Part shown: positions 33,452-42,784 of the stretch, one piece after another | How the letters are laid out: each line of letters opens with the position of its first letter | How positions within the stretch are numbered: position 1 is the stretch's first letter | Origin: Nitratireductor luteus | GTDB lineage: Bacteria > Pseudomonadota > Alphaproteobacteria > Rhizobiales > Rhizobiaceae | DNA length: 64,000 bases | NCBI RefSeq assembly: GCF_026162365.1 | Contig: NZ_JAOANW010000006.1 | Coordinates: 186,001-250,000 of the forward strand | Direction of reading: 5' to 3' | Translations under genes and position numbers: made by a program | The notes under the pieces: model-generated | What the model was told of the DNA's origin: nothing | Databases searched by the model: none | The model's input: the letters and a program-made list of their open reading frames with translations, nothing else

Positions 33452-36400
33452 CGTGCTTCAAGTTCTCCAGAATATCTTGGTAGCCGACGAAGTCATACAC
33501 GTCCATGCGCGCGCGCAGAAGGCCGACCAGTGGCTGGTTGGCGCTCTCTTGGGAAAGAATCTCGAGCCGCTCCTCGATGGCGCGAACGTGGCCTATCTCG
33601 CCGAGCCTGACGAGTTCGTCGACATGATCCCGGCCGGGCGATCGGAATTCGGCACCGGCGCGTGCCGTCTGCCCCGGCCGGGTCAACGCGCTCTTGTCGT
33701 CAATCGTCCAGTTCAAATTCAAATGCGCCTCGATCCGGTCCAGTAATTGCCGAAAGCCGAACGGTTTTGCGATGGCGTCGTCAGGCCCCACTTCGCCCCG
33801 GAAGGCCGCCACGCCATCGCCGATATTGGCCGAAAGCATGACGATGGGCGCGGTCATGCCCCCGGTGCGAAGGCGCTCGGCCAGCTCCCAGCCGTTCATC
33901 CCCGGCATCAGGATATCGATGAAGAACATGTCGGGCGCAATGCCTTCGAGCAGCGTCAGGCAGGCGGGACCGTCCGCGGCTGTCAGCACCGTGAAGTCGA
34001 GCGGTTGCAGCATCTGCCGCATCATCTCGCGATGGTCGCCATTGTCGTCGACCACCATGATAGTGCGGCGGCGGCCGGTGTAGCCGGTGGTCCGCCGCTC
34101 ATGGGTGGCCGGCACCGGCGGCCGGTCGACCTTGGTAAGCATCAGCCTCACGTGAAAGCTCGAGCCTTTCCCCGGTTCGCTTTCGACCCGTATTTCTCCG
34201 CCCAGCGTCTCGGTCAGAAGCTTGGTGATGGTCAGGCCCAGCCCGAGCCCCGGCGAGAGCCGGTTGCGCTCCGCCTTGCCGCGGGCGAAAGGTTCGAAAA
34301 TGTGGTCGAAATCGTCGGCTCCAATGCCCGGCCCGGTGTCGCTTACCGAAAATCCGGCCACCTGCGAGCGGTAGCTGACCTTGAATTCGACGCGGCCTTT
34401 CTCGGTGAACTTGATCGCGTTCGAAAGCAGGTTCACCAGGATCTGGCGCAGCCTTTTGTCGTCGGCACGCACGAACTGAGGCACCCCGCGCTCGCGCTCA
34501 TGGATGAAGGTCAGTCCTTTCGCTTCCGCCTGCAGGCGGAACATGTCCACGATCTGATCGAGGAAGTCGTGAAAATTGACCTCGCTCATATGAAACTGGA
34601 GGCGCCCGGCCTCGATCTTGGAAATATCCAGAAGACCGTCGATCAGGCCCGAAAGATGCTCCGCACTGCGCCTGATCACGCGGATGGAGGAAGCCCAGGG
34701 CTTCGGCGCGTCTTCTTCGCGTTCGAGGATCTGCGCATAGCCGAGGACCGCGTTGAGAGGCGTGCGCAATTCATGGCTCAGCCCCACGACATACCGGCTC
34801 TTCGCCTTGTTGGCGGCTTCGGCCTTCTCCTTGGCCTGCTGCAGGGCGGCATCGGTCTTTTCGTGAGCGGCGATCTCCTTCAGGAGAAGCGTGTTCTGGC
34901 GCGAGCTTTCCTCCTCGGCGACCAGCCGGCTATCACGGGCCAGCACCAGGAACCAGGTGACGATGCCCGCGACCACACAGAAGACGAAGAAGACCACCGC
35001 GATGGTGCCCCCCACGATGTCGGCCGTTTGGGGAGCGGCTCTGGCGGCGGCGGCATAGATCATGAGCAGTATCGCGCCGATCAGCATGACCGCAATGCCC
35101 ATGGCGATCGCATAGCGCCCAAGGCGCGTGCCCAGCCAGGCCAGCACCCGTTCCGGCAGGAAATGTCGCGCCACCGTCGCCGTCTGCGCCTTCAGGCGGG
35201 CATGCGGCTTGCAAAGATCATGACAGCGCGCGTCGAGCGAACAGCACAAGGAACAGATCGGTGCGGCATAAGCCGGGCACCACGCCATGTCCTCCAGCTC
35301 GAAGGGATGCTCGCAGATCGAGCAGGTAAGCGTGCCCTCGCCCTGCCATCCTTTGCGCGGCTTGCGTGCCAGGTAATATTTGCCGCCGGTCGCATAAGCT
35401 ATTGCCGGGGCTGCAACGAAGGCTGCGCAAAGGGCGATGTAGGGAGCAAATGCCGCCGCCATGTCGCCGAAGGCGCCGAAATGGGCTGCGAGCGCAATGC
35501 CCGCCGATAGCGACATGGAGCCGGGTCCCACGGGATTGATGTCGTAGAGATGCGCCCGCTTGAACTCGATGCCGGCAGGTGCCAGACCAAGCGGCTTGTT
35601 GACGAACAGATCGGCCGAAACGGTGCAGAGCCAAGCCATGGCGACGATTGAGAAGATGGCCAGCGTCGCTTCCAGCATGCGGTAGATGCCAAGCTCCATC
35701 AGGAAGAGCGCGATCGCCACATTGAACAGGAGCCAGACGACCCGGCCGGGATGGCTGTGCGTGAGCCGCGAAAAGAAGTTCGACCAGGCGAGCGATCCCG
35801 CATAGGCGTTCATCACATTGATCTTGAGTTGGCTGACCACCACGAAGATCGCCATCAGCACCAGAGCCAGCATCTCGTTCGGGATCATGTAGCCGAACGC
35901 CGCAGCATACATCTGCGCCGGCTCGGATGCATGTTCCGGTGCGACGCCGGAGGAAAGCACGAGCACGGCAAGAAACGAGCCTGCAAGCAGCTTCGGTGCG
36001 CCGACGATCACCCAGCCCGGCCCGGCGAGGAATACCGCCAGCGCGTGGCGCTTTTTCGAGTGCTCCTTGGCGGGAAGGAACCGCAGGAAGTCCACCTGCT
36101 CTCCGATCTGCGTCATCAGCGCGAGGATCACGGCAGAGGCAGCGCCAAACTTGACCAGTTCCAGCGCCGGGATACCTTCGCCAGCCGCAACGCCAATGCC
36201 GCCAAACGACCGCCAGACATCGAATGCGTCCCAGTCGACCCAGGCGATGAACAGGAAAGGCAGGATGTTGAGCACGATCCAGACGGGCTGTGTGAGCAAC
36301 TGGAAGCGGCTGATCAGCCTCACGCCATGCGTCACCAGCGGAATGACGGCGACCGCGCTGACGATGTATCCGATCCAGAGCGGAATGCCGAACGCCAGCT

Positions 36401-36821
36401 GAAGCGCGCTCGACATGATCGAGGCCTCGATCGCAAAGAGGATAAAGGTGAAGCTGGCGTAGATAAGCGAGGTGACCGTCGAGCCGATGTAGCCGAACCC
36501 CGCCCCGCGTGTCAGCAGGTCGATATCCAGGCCATGCCGCATCGCATAGCGCGAGATCGGCAGGCCTACGACCAGGATGACGACGCTGGCGACGATGATC
36601 GCGGCAATCGCGTTGCTCGTGCCGTAGGAAAGCGTGATCGCCCCGCCGATCGCCTCCAGCGCCAGGAACGAGATGGCGCCGATGGCCGTCTGCGAAATGC
36701 GCCGGCTGGAGAATTGCCGGGCGCTCTTGGCGGTGAAGCGCAGGGCGTAGTCTTCGAGAGTCTGGTTGGCGACCCAGCGGTTATACTGCCGCCTGATAGG
36801 TAGGATCCGCTGCCGCGCCAT
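33444..36821 (-). CDS. NCS1-type transporter / Cys-rich domain / histidine kinase / receiver fusion
   Basis: An 1125-residue hybrid sensor. Residues ~20-490 form about twelve membrane helices resembling NCS1 purine-cytosine/allantoin permeases (SRRISQTAIGAISFLALEAIGGAITLSYG; MTQIGEQVDFLRFLP). Residues 500-537 carry eight cysteines (500, 503, 515, 523, 526, 527, 533, 537), a possible zinc or iron-sulfur site. Two further helices span ~570-630. Then come a HisKA domain with His683 (LSHELRTPLNAVLGYAQIL), a HATPase with Asn801 and Asp828 (DTGPGIG), a receiver with Asp969 and Lys1019, and a helical C-terminal tail that may act in phosphotransfer. It lies upstream of and overlaps its LuxR-type regulator, and is divergent from urtA. 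A transporter-like sensor for urea or another nitrogen compound is the natural inference. Confidence 0.92.
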   Translation of the reverse strand: MARQRILPIRRQYNRWVANQTLEDYALRFTAKSARQFSSRRISQTAIGAISFLALEAIGGAITLSYGTSNAIAAIIVASVVILVVGLPISRYAMRHGLDIDLLTRGAGFGYIGSTVTSLIYASFTFILFAIEASIMSSALQLAFGIPLWIGYIVSAVAVIPLVTHGVRLISRFQLLTQPVWIVLNILPFLFIAWVDWDAFDVWRSFGGIGVAAGEGIPALELVKFGAASAVILALMTQIGEQVDFLRFLPAKEHSKKRHALAVFLAGPGWVIVGAPKLLAGSFLAVLVLSSGVAPEHASEPAQMYAAAFGYMIPNEMLALVLMAIFVVVSQLKINVMNAYAGSLAWSNFFSRLTHSHPGRVVWLLFNVAIALFLMELGIYRMLEATLAIFSIVAMAWLCTVSADLFVNKPLGLAPAGIEFKRAHLYDINPVGPGSMSLSAGIALAAHFGAFGDMAAAFAPYIALCAAFVAAPAIAYATGGKYYLARKPRKGWQGEGTLTCSICEHPFELEDMAWCPAYAAPICSLCCSLDARCHDLCKPHARLKAQTATVARHFLPERVLAWLGTRLGRYAIAMGIAVMLIGAILLMIYAAAARAAPQTADIVGGTIAVVFFVFCVVAGIVTWFLVLARDSRLVAEEESSRQNTLLLKEIAAHEKTDAALQQAKEKAEAANKAKSRYVVGLSHELRTPLNAVLGYAQILEREEDAPKPWASSIRVIRRSAEHLSGLIDGLLDISKIEAGRLQFHMSEVNFHDFLDQIVDMFRLQAEAKGLTFIHERERGVPQFVRADDKRLRQILVNLLSNAIKFTEKGRVEFKVSYRSQVAGFSVSDTGPGIGADDFDHIFEPFARGKAERNRLSPGLGLGLTITKLLTETLGGEIRVESEPGKGSSFHVRLMLTKVDRPPVPATHERRTTGYTGRRRTIMVVDDNGDHREMMRQMLQPLDFTVLTAADGPACLTLLEGIAPDMFFIDILMPGMNGWELAERLRTGGMTAPIVMLSANIGDGVAAFRGEVGPDDAIAKPFGFRQLLDRIEAHLNLNWTIDDKSALTRPGQTARAGAEFRSPGRDHVDELVRLGEIGHVRAIEERLEILSQESANQPLVGLLRARMDVYDFVGYQDILENLKHDG

Positions 36822-37143
36822 GCCTGTTCTCGTGTCCCCCTGGCGGCCGTCCGCCGCTCGCTCCTCCAGGACGGACCCTTTTCCGCCCGCCAGGCAGCCA
36901 TTGCCTGCCTCTAGATGACTACTTTTTCATCAAGTTCGCAATATGCCAAAAAAATGCGCAGAAGGTGTTTTGAGCCTACCCACATGTTTTCACTGGAAAA
37001 ACGGCGTCCATCGCTCGGGCAGCCTTCCTCAAACATCCTGAACTACGTCGTTCTGCGTATAGGGCACCGCGCGCATTGCGTTCCAGAATTGTTCCCACGG
37101 TCTGCAAGGTCAGGCCTGAAAGAACATTCAGGGGAACAAACAG
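36822..37143. other. Divergent intergenic region, sensor kinase / urtA
   Basis: A 322-base gap without a gene. It includes an AT-rich stretch near 36915-36965 that probably holds the promoters of the two divergent transcripts. I see no clear sigma-54 element, no palindrome of note and no RNA gene. AGGGGAA shortly before 37144 serves as the urtA ribosome site. Confidence 0.5.
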
Positions 37144-38439
37144 ATGAGCATGAAGATGACCCGCCGCGCGGTGATGACCGCTGCATTGGCAAGTTCGATC
37201 TGCCTTTCGGCAGGAATTACCTACGCACAGGAAGAGACCATCAAGGTCGGCGTCCTCCATTCGCTCTCGGGCACCATGGCGATTTCCGAGACGACGCTGA
37301 AGGACACGATGCTCTTCCTCATCGACGAGCAGAACAGGAAGGGTGGGCTTCTGGGCAAGAAGCTCGAAGCCGTGGTGGTCGACCCCGCTTCCGACTGGCC
37401 GCTGTTCGCCGAGAAGGCGCGCGAGCTGATCTCGGTCAGCGACGTGGCGGCGGTATTCGGCTGCTGGACGTCGGTCTCCCGCAAATCCGTTCTGCCGGTG
37501 TTCGAGGAGTTGAATTCGATCCTCTTCTATCCGGTGCAGTATGAGGGCGAGGAGAGCCAGCGCAACGTCTTCTACACGGGTGCGGCGCCCAACCAGCAGG
37601 CCATTCCCGCCGTCGATTACCTGATGAACGAGGAAGGCGTGGAGCGCTGGGTGCTGGCCGGCACCGACTATGTCTATCCGCGCACGACCAACAAGATCCT
37701 CGAGCAGTACCTGATGGACAAGGGCGTGGCCGCCGAGGACATCATGATCAACTACACGCCCTTCGGCCATTCCGACTGGCAGACGATCGTCTCCGACATC
37801 AAGGCGTTCGGCTCGGCGGGCAAGAAGACGGCGGTGGTTTCCACCATCAACGGCGACGCCAACGTGCCGTTCTACAAGGAGCTCGCCAATCAAGGGATCG
37901 CCGCCGAGGACATCCCGGTCGTCGCCTTCTCCGTGGGCGAGGAAGAGCTTGCCGGCATCGACACCGAGCCGCTGGTGGGGCACCTCGCCGCCTGGAACTA
38001 CTTCCAGTCCGTCGACACGCCGGAGAACGAGGAATTCATCGCCAAGTGGCGCGAATTCATCGGCGACGAGAACCGCGTGACCAACGACCCGATGGAAGCC
38101 CATGTGGTCGGCTTCAACCTGTGGGTCCAGGCCGTCGAGAAGGCCGGCACGACCGACACCGATGCCGTGCTCGACGCCATTATCGGCCTTGAGACGCCGA
38201 ACCTGACCGGCGGCATCGCCAAGATGCTCCCCAACCATCACATCACCAAGCCGGTGCTGATCGGCGAGATTCAGGACGACGGCCAGTTCGAGGTGGTGTG
38301 GGAGACGGAAGAGGTGGTGCCGGGCGACGCCTGGTCGGACTTCCTACCGGAATCGAAGATGATCGAGGCGGATTGGACGGCACCGATCAATTGCGGGAAC
38401 TACAACACCGAGACGAAGAGCTGCGGCGGCGCGAGCTGA
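37144..38439 (+). CDS. urtA: Urea ABC importer substrate-binding protein UrtA
   Basis: A 431-residue periplasmic binding protein of the branched-chain amino-acid/amide type. The signal peptide is about residues 1-28 (ending SAGITYAQ). The mature N-terminus ETIKVGVLHSLSGTMAISETTLKDTMLFLIDEQN is a UrtA hallmark, as are VVVDPASDWPLFAEKARELI, VFGCWTSVSRKSVLPVFEELNSILFYPVQYEGEE and GTDYVYPRTTN. It captures urea for UrtBCDE. It is followed by a strong hairpin before urtB. Confidence 0.97.
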   Translation: MSMKMTRRAVMTAALASSICLSAGITYAQEETIKVGVLHSLSGTMAISETTLKDTMLFLIDEQNRKGGLLGKKLEAVVVDPASDWPLFAEKARELISVSDVAAVFGCWTSVSRKSVLPVFEELNSILFYPVQYEGEESQRNVFYTGAAPNQQAIPAVDYLMNEEGVERWVLAGTDYVYPRTTNKILEQYLMDKGVAAEDIMINYTPFGHSDWQTIVSDIKAFGSAGKKTAVVSTINGDANVPFYKELANQGIAAEDIPVVAFSVGEEELAGIDTEPLVGHLAAWNYFQSVDTPENEEFIAKWREFIGDENRVTNDPMEAHVVGFNLWVQAVEKAGTTDTDAVLDAIIGLETPNLTGGIAKMLPNHHITKPVLIGEIQDDGQFEVVWETEEVVPGDAWSDFLPESKMIEADWTAPINCGNYNTETKSCGGAS

Positions 38440-38448
38440 CATTCGAGC

Positions 38449-38473
38449 GGGGAAGGCGGCCGCCGCCTTCCCC
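38449..38473 (+). promoter_or_regulatory. Very strong GC hairpin between urtA and urtB
   Basis: GGGGAAGGCGGC at 38449-38460 and its exact inverse at 38462-38473 lie 10 bases after the urtA stop. A realistic stem is 9-10 base pairs with a short loop. Only a C/A-rich sequence follows, no T-run, which argues for message stabilisation or partial attenuation rather than full termination. Confidence 0.55.
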
Positions 38474-38507
38474 CAATCCCTGATCCCAAACTTTCCGGCC
38501 ACGGCAT

Positions 38508-40124
38508 ATGCACCCGTTCCGCCTCATACCGAAGCTCCTCCTTGCGCTCGCGCTGCTGATCACGGCAGCGCCAGGCGCGTTCGCGCAAGACGTGGAAGCC
38601 CTCGTAAACACCCTGCCTGAAGGCAGCTATTCCGACCGCGAGAAAGTGATCTTCGACCTCGCCGCCACCGGCGACGACCGCGTGGCGAGCATCCTGAAGG
38701 TGCTGGGTGAAGGCGATCTTTATGTGCGGGAAGAGGACGGCCGCGTAGTTGCGGGCAAGCGCGCCGGGCGCGATTATGCGCTGAGCGACCCGCTGACGGG
38801 CGAGGCGCTGGGTGCTGCCCCCTCCTCCGATCTCGACAAGATCCGCGTTAACAACCGCCTGCGCCGCGCCATCCGCAGCGCCATCGGCCAGCTTACTCTT
38901 ATGAGCCCCAGCCCGTCCGTCCGCCTGACGGCGGCGCGAAGCCTGCTCAGGAACGCTGACCCGGACGCGCTGGAACTGCTCGACGAGGCCCTTGCCGCCG
39001 AGACGGATACCGGAGTGAAGACGGTGATGGAGCTGGCGCGGGCCACCACGATCCTGAAGACCGATGCCGGGCTCGACGAGAAGACCGCCGCTATCGATAC
39101 CGTGACCGCCCGCGGCAATCGCGAGGCGCTGGCGGTCCTGACGGCTTCGCTTTCCACCGCCCCATCTGAGCTGACCCCCGCCATCGAGCGGGGCATCGCC
39201 GGCATCGAACGGAAACTGGCCATGTGGGACGGCCTGCAGAACGTCTGGTACGGCCTCTCCCTCGGCTCCGTGCTGCTCTTGGCGGCCATCGGCCTTGCCA
39301 TCACCTTCGGCGTCATGGGCGTCATCAACATGGCCCATGGCGAGATCGTCATGCTTGGCGCCTACACCACCTTCGCCGTGCAACAGGTGATCCGCATCTC
39401 CTTTCCGGGCCTGTTCGACTATTCGCTGGCCATCGCCCTGCCGCTGGCCTTCCTCGTCACCGCCCTTGTCGGCATCGCCATCGAGCGCGGCTTCATCCGC
39501 TGGCTCTACGGCCGGCCGCTGGAGACGCTGCTGGCCACATGGGGCCTGAGCCTGATCCTGCAGCAGACCGTGCGCACCATTTTCGGGCCGAACAATCGCG
39601 AGGTCGGGAACCCCGGCTGGATGTCCGGCGCTTTCGATCTGGGCGGTCTGTCGATCACCTGGAACAGGTTGTGGATCGTCGTCTTCGCGCTCGTCGTCTT
39701 CGCCATCCTTTTGGCCGTGCTGAACCGCACGCCGCTCGGCCTGCAGATGCGCGCCGTCACCCAGAACCGCCGCATGGCATCCTCCATGGGCATCCGCACG
39801 CCCTGGGTCGATGCGCTGACTTTCGGCCTCGGCTCCGGCATCGCCGGCATTGCTGGCGTCGCGCTTTCCCAGATAGACAACGTCTCGCCCAATCTCGGCC
39901 AGAGCTACATCATCGACAGTTTCATGGTCGTCGTCTTCGGCGGGGTCGGCAATCTATGGGGCACGCTTGTGGGGGCGCTGACGCTCGGCGTCGCCAACAA
40001 GTTCCTGGAGCCGTTTGCCGGCGCCGTGCTCGGCAAGATCTTCATCCTCGTCTTCATTATCCTGTTCATCCAGAGGCGCCCGCGCGGTCTGTTCGCGCTC
40101 AAGGGCCGGGCGGTGGACGCATGA
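38508..40124 (+). CDS. urtB: Urea ABC importer permease UrtB
   Basis: A 538-residue LivH-type permease with the long N-terminal extension typical of UrtB. A signal peptide (LLLALALLITAAPGAFAQ) precedes a soluble helical-repeat region of about 200 residues (including TLMSPSPSVRLTAARSLLRNADPDALELLDEAL), then eight or so membrane helices from VWYGLSLGSVLLLAAIGLAITFGVMGVINMAHGEIVMLGAY. The INMAHGE and GLQMRAVTQNRRMASSMGI segments are family signatures. The stop overlaps the urtC start as ATGA. Confidence 0.96.
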   Translation: MHPFRLIPKLLLALALLITAAPGAFAQDVEALVNTLPEGSYSDREKVIFDLAATGDDRVASILKVLGEGDLYVREEDGRVVAGKRAGRDYALSDPLTGEALGAAPSSDLDKIRVNNRLRRAIRSAIGQLTLMSPSPSVRLTAARSLLRNADPDALELLDEALAAETDTGVKTVMELARATTILKTDAGLDEKTAAIDTVTARGNREALAVLTASLSTAPSELTPAIERGIAGIERKLAMWDGLQNVWYGLSLGSVLLLAAIGLAITFGVMGVINMAHGEIVMLGAYTTFAVQQVIRISFPGLFDYSLAIALPLAFLVTALVGIAIERGFIRWLYGRPLETLLATWGLSLILQQTVRTIFGPNNREVGNPGWMSGAFDLGGLSITWNRLWIVVFALVVFAILLAVLNRTPLGLQMRAVTQNRRMASSMGIRTPWVDALTFGLGSGIAGIAGVALSQIDNVSPNLGQSYIIDSFMVVVFGGVGNLWGTLVGALTLGVANKFLEPFAGAVLGKIFILVFIILFIQRRPRGLFALKGRAVDA

Positions 40125-41281
40125 TCACCAGGACCCTGTTCCGCGCCTTCGACGGCAAGGCCAATTGGGTAGTGGCCCTTCTGGCAGTCATCGCCGTCCT
40201 CGTGCCGCTTTCCAACCTTGCCCTGCCCGTCGGCCATCCGCTGCGGGTACCCGATCATTTCGTGCCGCTGTTCGGCAAGTATCTCACCTATGCCATGCTG
40301 GCCCTGGCGCTGGATCTGGTGTGGGGCTATTGCGGCATTCTTTCGCTCGGCCACGGCGCGTTTTTCGCGCTGGGCGGCTATGCGATGGGTATGTATCTGA
40401 TGCGTCAGATCGGCGACCGCGGCGTCTATGCCAACCCTGTCCTGCCGGATTTCATGGTGTTCCTGAACTATGACGCGCTGCCCTGGTACTGGCATGGCTT
40501 CGATATGTTCTGGTTCGCCGCGATTGTGGCGATAGTGGCGCCCGCTGTGCTCGCCTTCGTCTTCGGCTGGTTCGCCTTCCGCTCCCGCGTGACCGGCGTC
40601 TATCTGTCGATCATCACCCAAGCCATGACCTATGCGCTGCTGCTCGCCTTCTTCCGCAACGACATGGGCTTCGGCGGCAATAACGGCCTGACCGATTTCA
40701 AGGACATCCTGGGCTTCCCCATCCAGGCCTCGACGACGCGCGCCGCGCTCTTCGCCGCCTCGGCCATCGCGCTGGCGCTGTGCTTCATCGTCTGCTCGGC
40801 GGTCGTTAATTCCAAGCTGGGCAAGGTGCTCGTGGCCACGCGCGACGCTGAAAGCCGGACGCGCTTTCTGGGTTACCGCGTGGACAACTACAAGCTCTTC
40901 GCCTTCACCGCCTCGGCCATCATGGCCGGCATCGCCGGCGCGCTCTACGTGCCGCAGGTGGGTATCATCAATCCCGGCGAGTTCGCCCCGGCCAACTCCA
41001 TCGAGATCGTCATCTGGACCGCCGTAGGCGGACGCGGCACACTGGTAGGACCAATCATCGGCGCAATCCTCGTCAACGCCGGAAAGTCCTGGTTCACCGG
41101 CGTCTTTCCGGAATTCTGGCTGTTCGCGCTGGGTGGTCTTTTCGTGGCCGTCACCATCTTCCTGCCCAAGGGCATCGTCGGTGCCTTCACCGGCGGCTGG
41201 TCGGCGCTCAAGGCGCGACGCATTTCGGCGAGGGCGGAACAGGGCAGCGACATCGCGCCCGAGCCCTCGCCGGCAGAATAG
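40121..41281 (+). CDS. urtC: Urea ABC importer permease UrtC
   Basis: A 386-residue LivM-type permease. Membrane helices begin at NWVVALLAVIAVLVPLSNLAL; GYCGILSLGHGAFFALGGYAMGMYLMR and ITQAMTYALLLAFFRNDMGFGGNNGLTDFKDILGF are the conserved regions, and VATRDAESRTRFLGYRVDNYKLFAFTASAIMAGIAGALY is the ATPase-contact loop region. ATG 40121 overlaps the urtB stop; a longer frame reading through urtB is a shadow. It completes the channel with UrtB. Confidence 0.96.
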   Translation: MITRTLFRAFDGKANWVVALLAVIAVLVPLSNLALPVGHPLRVPDHFVPLFGKYLTYAMLALALDLVWGYCGILSLGHGAFFALGGYAMGMYLMRQIGDRGVYANPVLPDFMVFLNYDALPWYWHGFDMFWFAAIVAIVAPAVLAFVFGWFAFRSRVTGVYLSIITQAMTYALLLAFFRNDMGFGGNNGLTDFKDILGFPIQASTTRAALFAASAIALALCFIVCSAVVNSKLGKVLVATRDAESRTRFLGYRVDNYKLFAFTASAIMAGIAGALYVPQVGIINPGEFAPANSIEIVIWTAVGGRGTLVGPIIGAILVNAGKSWFTGVFPEFWLFALGGLFVAVTIFLPKGIVGAFTGGWSALKARRISARAEQGSDIAPEPSPAE

Positions 41282-41331
41282 CGGAGTTCACAGATGACGA
41301 AGGGTGCTGGCACTGTGACAGGACTGCTCTC

Positions 41332-42081
41332 ATGAACGCGCGCAACGACACGCTTCTCTATCTCGACGGCGTTTCCGTCTCCTTCGACGGCTTCAAGGCG
41401 ATCGACAACCTGTCGCTCGTCGTGCGGCACAACGAGCTCCAGGCGATCATCGGCCCCAATGGCGCGGGCAAGACGACGATGATGGATATCATCACCGGCA
41501 AGACGCGGCCAAACGAGGGCGAGGTCTATTTCGACGGTTCGGTGGACCTCACCAGGCTCGACGAGGCGGCCATCGCGGAGCTGGGCATCGGCCGCAAGTT
41601 CCAGAAGCCGACGGTCTTCGAAAGCCACACGGTGCGCGACAATCTGGAACTGGCGCTCAAAAAGCCGCGTGGCGTGTTTTCGGCCTGGTTCTATCACGCA
41701 GACGATGAGGACGAGACGCGCCTGGACGAGATCCTCGAGACCGTGCGCCTGACCCACCGTCAGCACAATCTCGCGGCCAATCTCAGCCACGGCCAAAAAC
41801 AGTGGCTGGAGATCGGCATGCTGCTGGCGCAGGATCCGAAACTGCTCCTGGTGGACGAGCCGGTCGCCGGCATGACGGATGCCGAGACCGTCGAGACGGC
41901 GAAGCTCCTCAAGGCGATCTCTCAGACACGTTCTGTGATGGTGGTCGAACACGATATGAGCTTCATCCGCGATCTGGCCGCCCGCGTGACGGTGCTGGCC
42001 GAAGGCTCGGTGCTGGCGCAGGGCAGCCTCGATCACGTCAGCGCCGATCCTCGCGTCGTGGAAAGCTATCTGGGAAGATAA
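41332..42081 (+). CDS. urtD: Urea ABC importer ATP-binding protein UrtD
   Basis: A 249-residue LivG-type ATPase. Walker A is GPNGAGKTTMMDIITGK, with IGRKFQKPTVFESHTVRDNLELAL. The signature is LSHGQKQWLEIGMLLAQ (His in place of the second Gly, normal for UrtD), and Walker B is LLLVDEPVAGMTDAE. It starts 51 bases after urtC, a slightly larger gap than elsewhere in the operon. Confidence 0.96.
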   Translation: MNARNDTLLYLDGVSVSFDGFKAIDNLSLVVRHNELQAIIGPNGAGKTTMMDIITGKTRPNEGEVYFDGSVDLTRLDEAAIAELGIGRKFQKPTVFESHTVRDNLELALKKPRGVFSAWFYHADDEDETRLDEILETVRLTHRQHNLAANLSHGQKQWLEIGMLLAQDPKLLLVDEPVAGMTDAETVETAKLLKAISQTRSVMVVEHDMSFIRDLAARVTVLAEGSVLAQGSLDHVSADPRVVESYLGR

Positions 42082-42082
42082 T

Positions 42083-42784
42083 ATGACCGCTCTCTCCGTC
42101 GACAGCATCGACCTCCACTACGGCGCGGCACAGGCGCTGCGCCGCGTCAGCGTCGAGGCTGCTCCCGCCCGGATCACCTCCGTGCTCGGGCGAAACGGCG
42201 TTGGCAAGTCCTCGCTCCTGCGGGCTATTGCCGGTGTTCATCCAGTCACGAGCGGCCAGATATCGATCGCGGACCAGGCGCTGAAGAACGCCCCGCCCTA
42301 TCGGCGCGCCCGGTTGGGCCTCGGTTATGTCCCGCAAGGGCGCGAGATTTTCCCGCTGCTGACGGTGAAGGAAAACCTGATGACCGGCTACGCGCCGTTG
42401 AAACCATCGGATCGTTCCATACCCGAAACAGTGTTTACGCTATTTCCCGTCCTCAAGCAGATGCTGTCGCGGCGCGGCGGCGATCTTTCCGGCGGTCAGC
42501 AGCAGCAGCTCGCCATCGGACGCGCGCTGGTGACCCGCCCCAAGGTGCTCATCCTGGACGAACCGACTGAAGGCATCCAGCCTTCGATCATCAAGGACAT
42601 TGGCCGCGCGCTGCAGTTCCTTCGCGACGAGCTCGGCATGACCGTTCTTCTGGTAGAGCAATATCTCGACTTCTGCCGCGAACTGTCGGATCGTATCTAC
42701 ATCATGGACCGCGGCGAAATCCTGCATTCAGGACCGGCCAGCGACCTGGACAAGGCCGAAGTGAAGCGGCATCTGACGGTGTGA
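42083..42784 (+). CDS. urtE: Urea ABC importer ATP-binding protein UrtE
   Basis: A 233-residue LivF-type ATPase. Walker A is GRNGVGKSSLLRAI, then LGYVPQGREIFPLLTVKENLMTGY, the signature DLSGGQQQQLAIGRALV and Walker B VLILDEPTEGIQPSII; the end DLDKAEVKRHLTV is typical of UrtE. It begins one base after the urtD stop. No urease genes follow in the window; the next genes face the other way. Confidence 0.96.
   Translation: MTALSVDSIDLHYGAAQALRRVSVEAAPARITSVLGRNGVGKSSLLRAIAGVHPVTSGQISIADQALKNAPPYRRARLGLGYVPQGREIFPLLTVKENLMTGYAPLKPSDRSIPETVFTLFPVLKQMLSRRGGDLSGGQQQQLAIGRALVTRPKVLILDEPTEGIQPSIIKDIGRALQFLRDELGMTVLLVEQYLDFCRELSDRIYIMDRGEILHSGPASDLDKAEVKRHLTV

Noticed and set aside
37055-37085. Possible sigma-54 promoter (GGGCACCGCGCGCATTGC) upstream of urtA
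   Set aside because: The distance between GG and GC is 13 bases instead of the required 10, so it does not fit the -24/-12 pattern.
39224-40120. N-terminal extension making a 685-residue urtC
   Set aside because: The extension is the out-of-frame image of urtB. The ATGA overlap at 40121 and the family length support the short UrtC.
41809-41860. Apparent defect in the UrtD ABC signature (LSHGQ)
   Set aside because: This variant is normal for UrtD proteins and not a sign of a broken gene.
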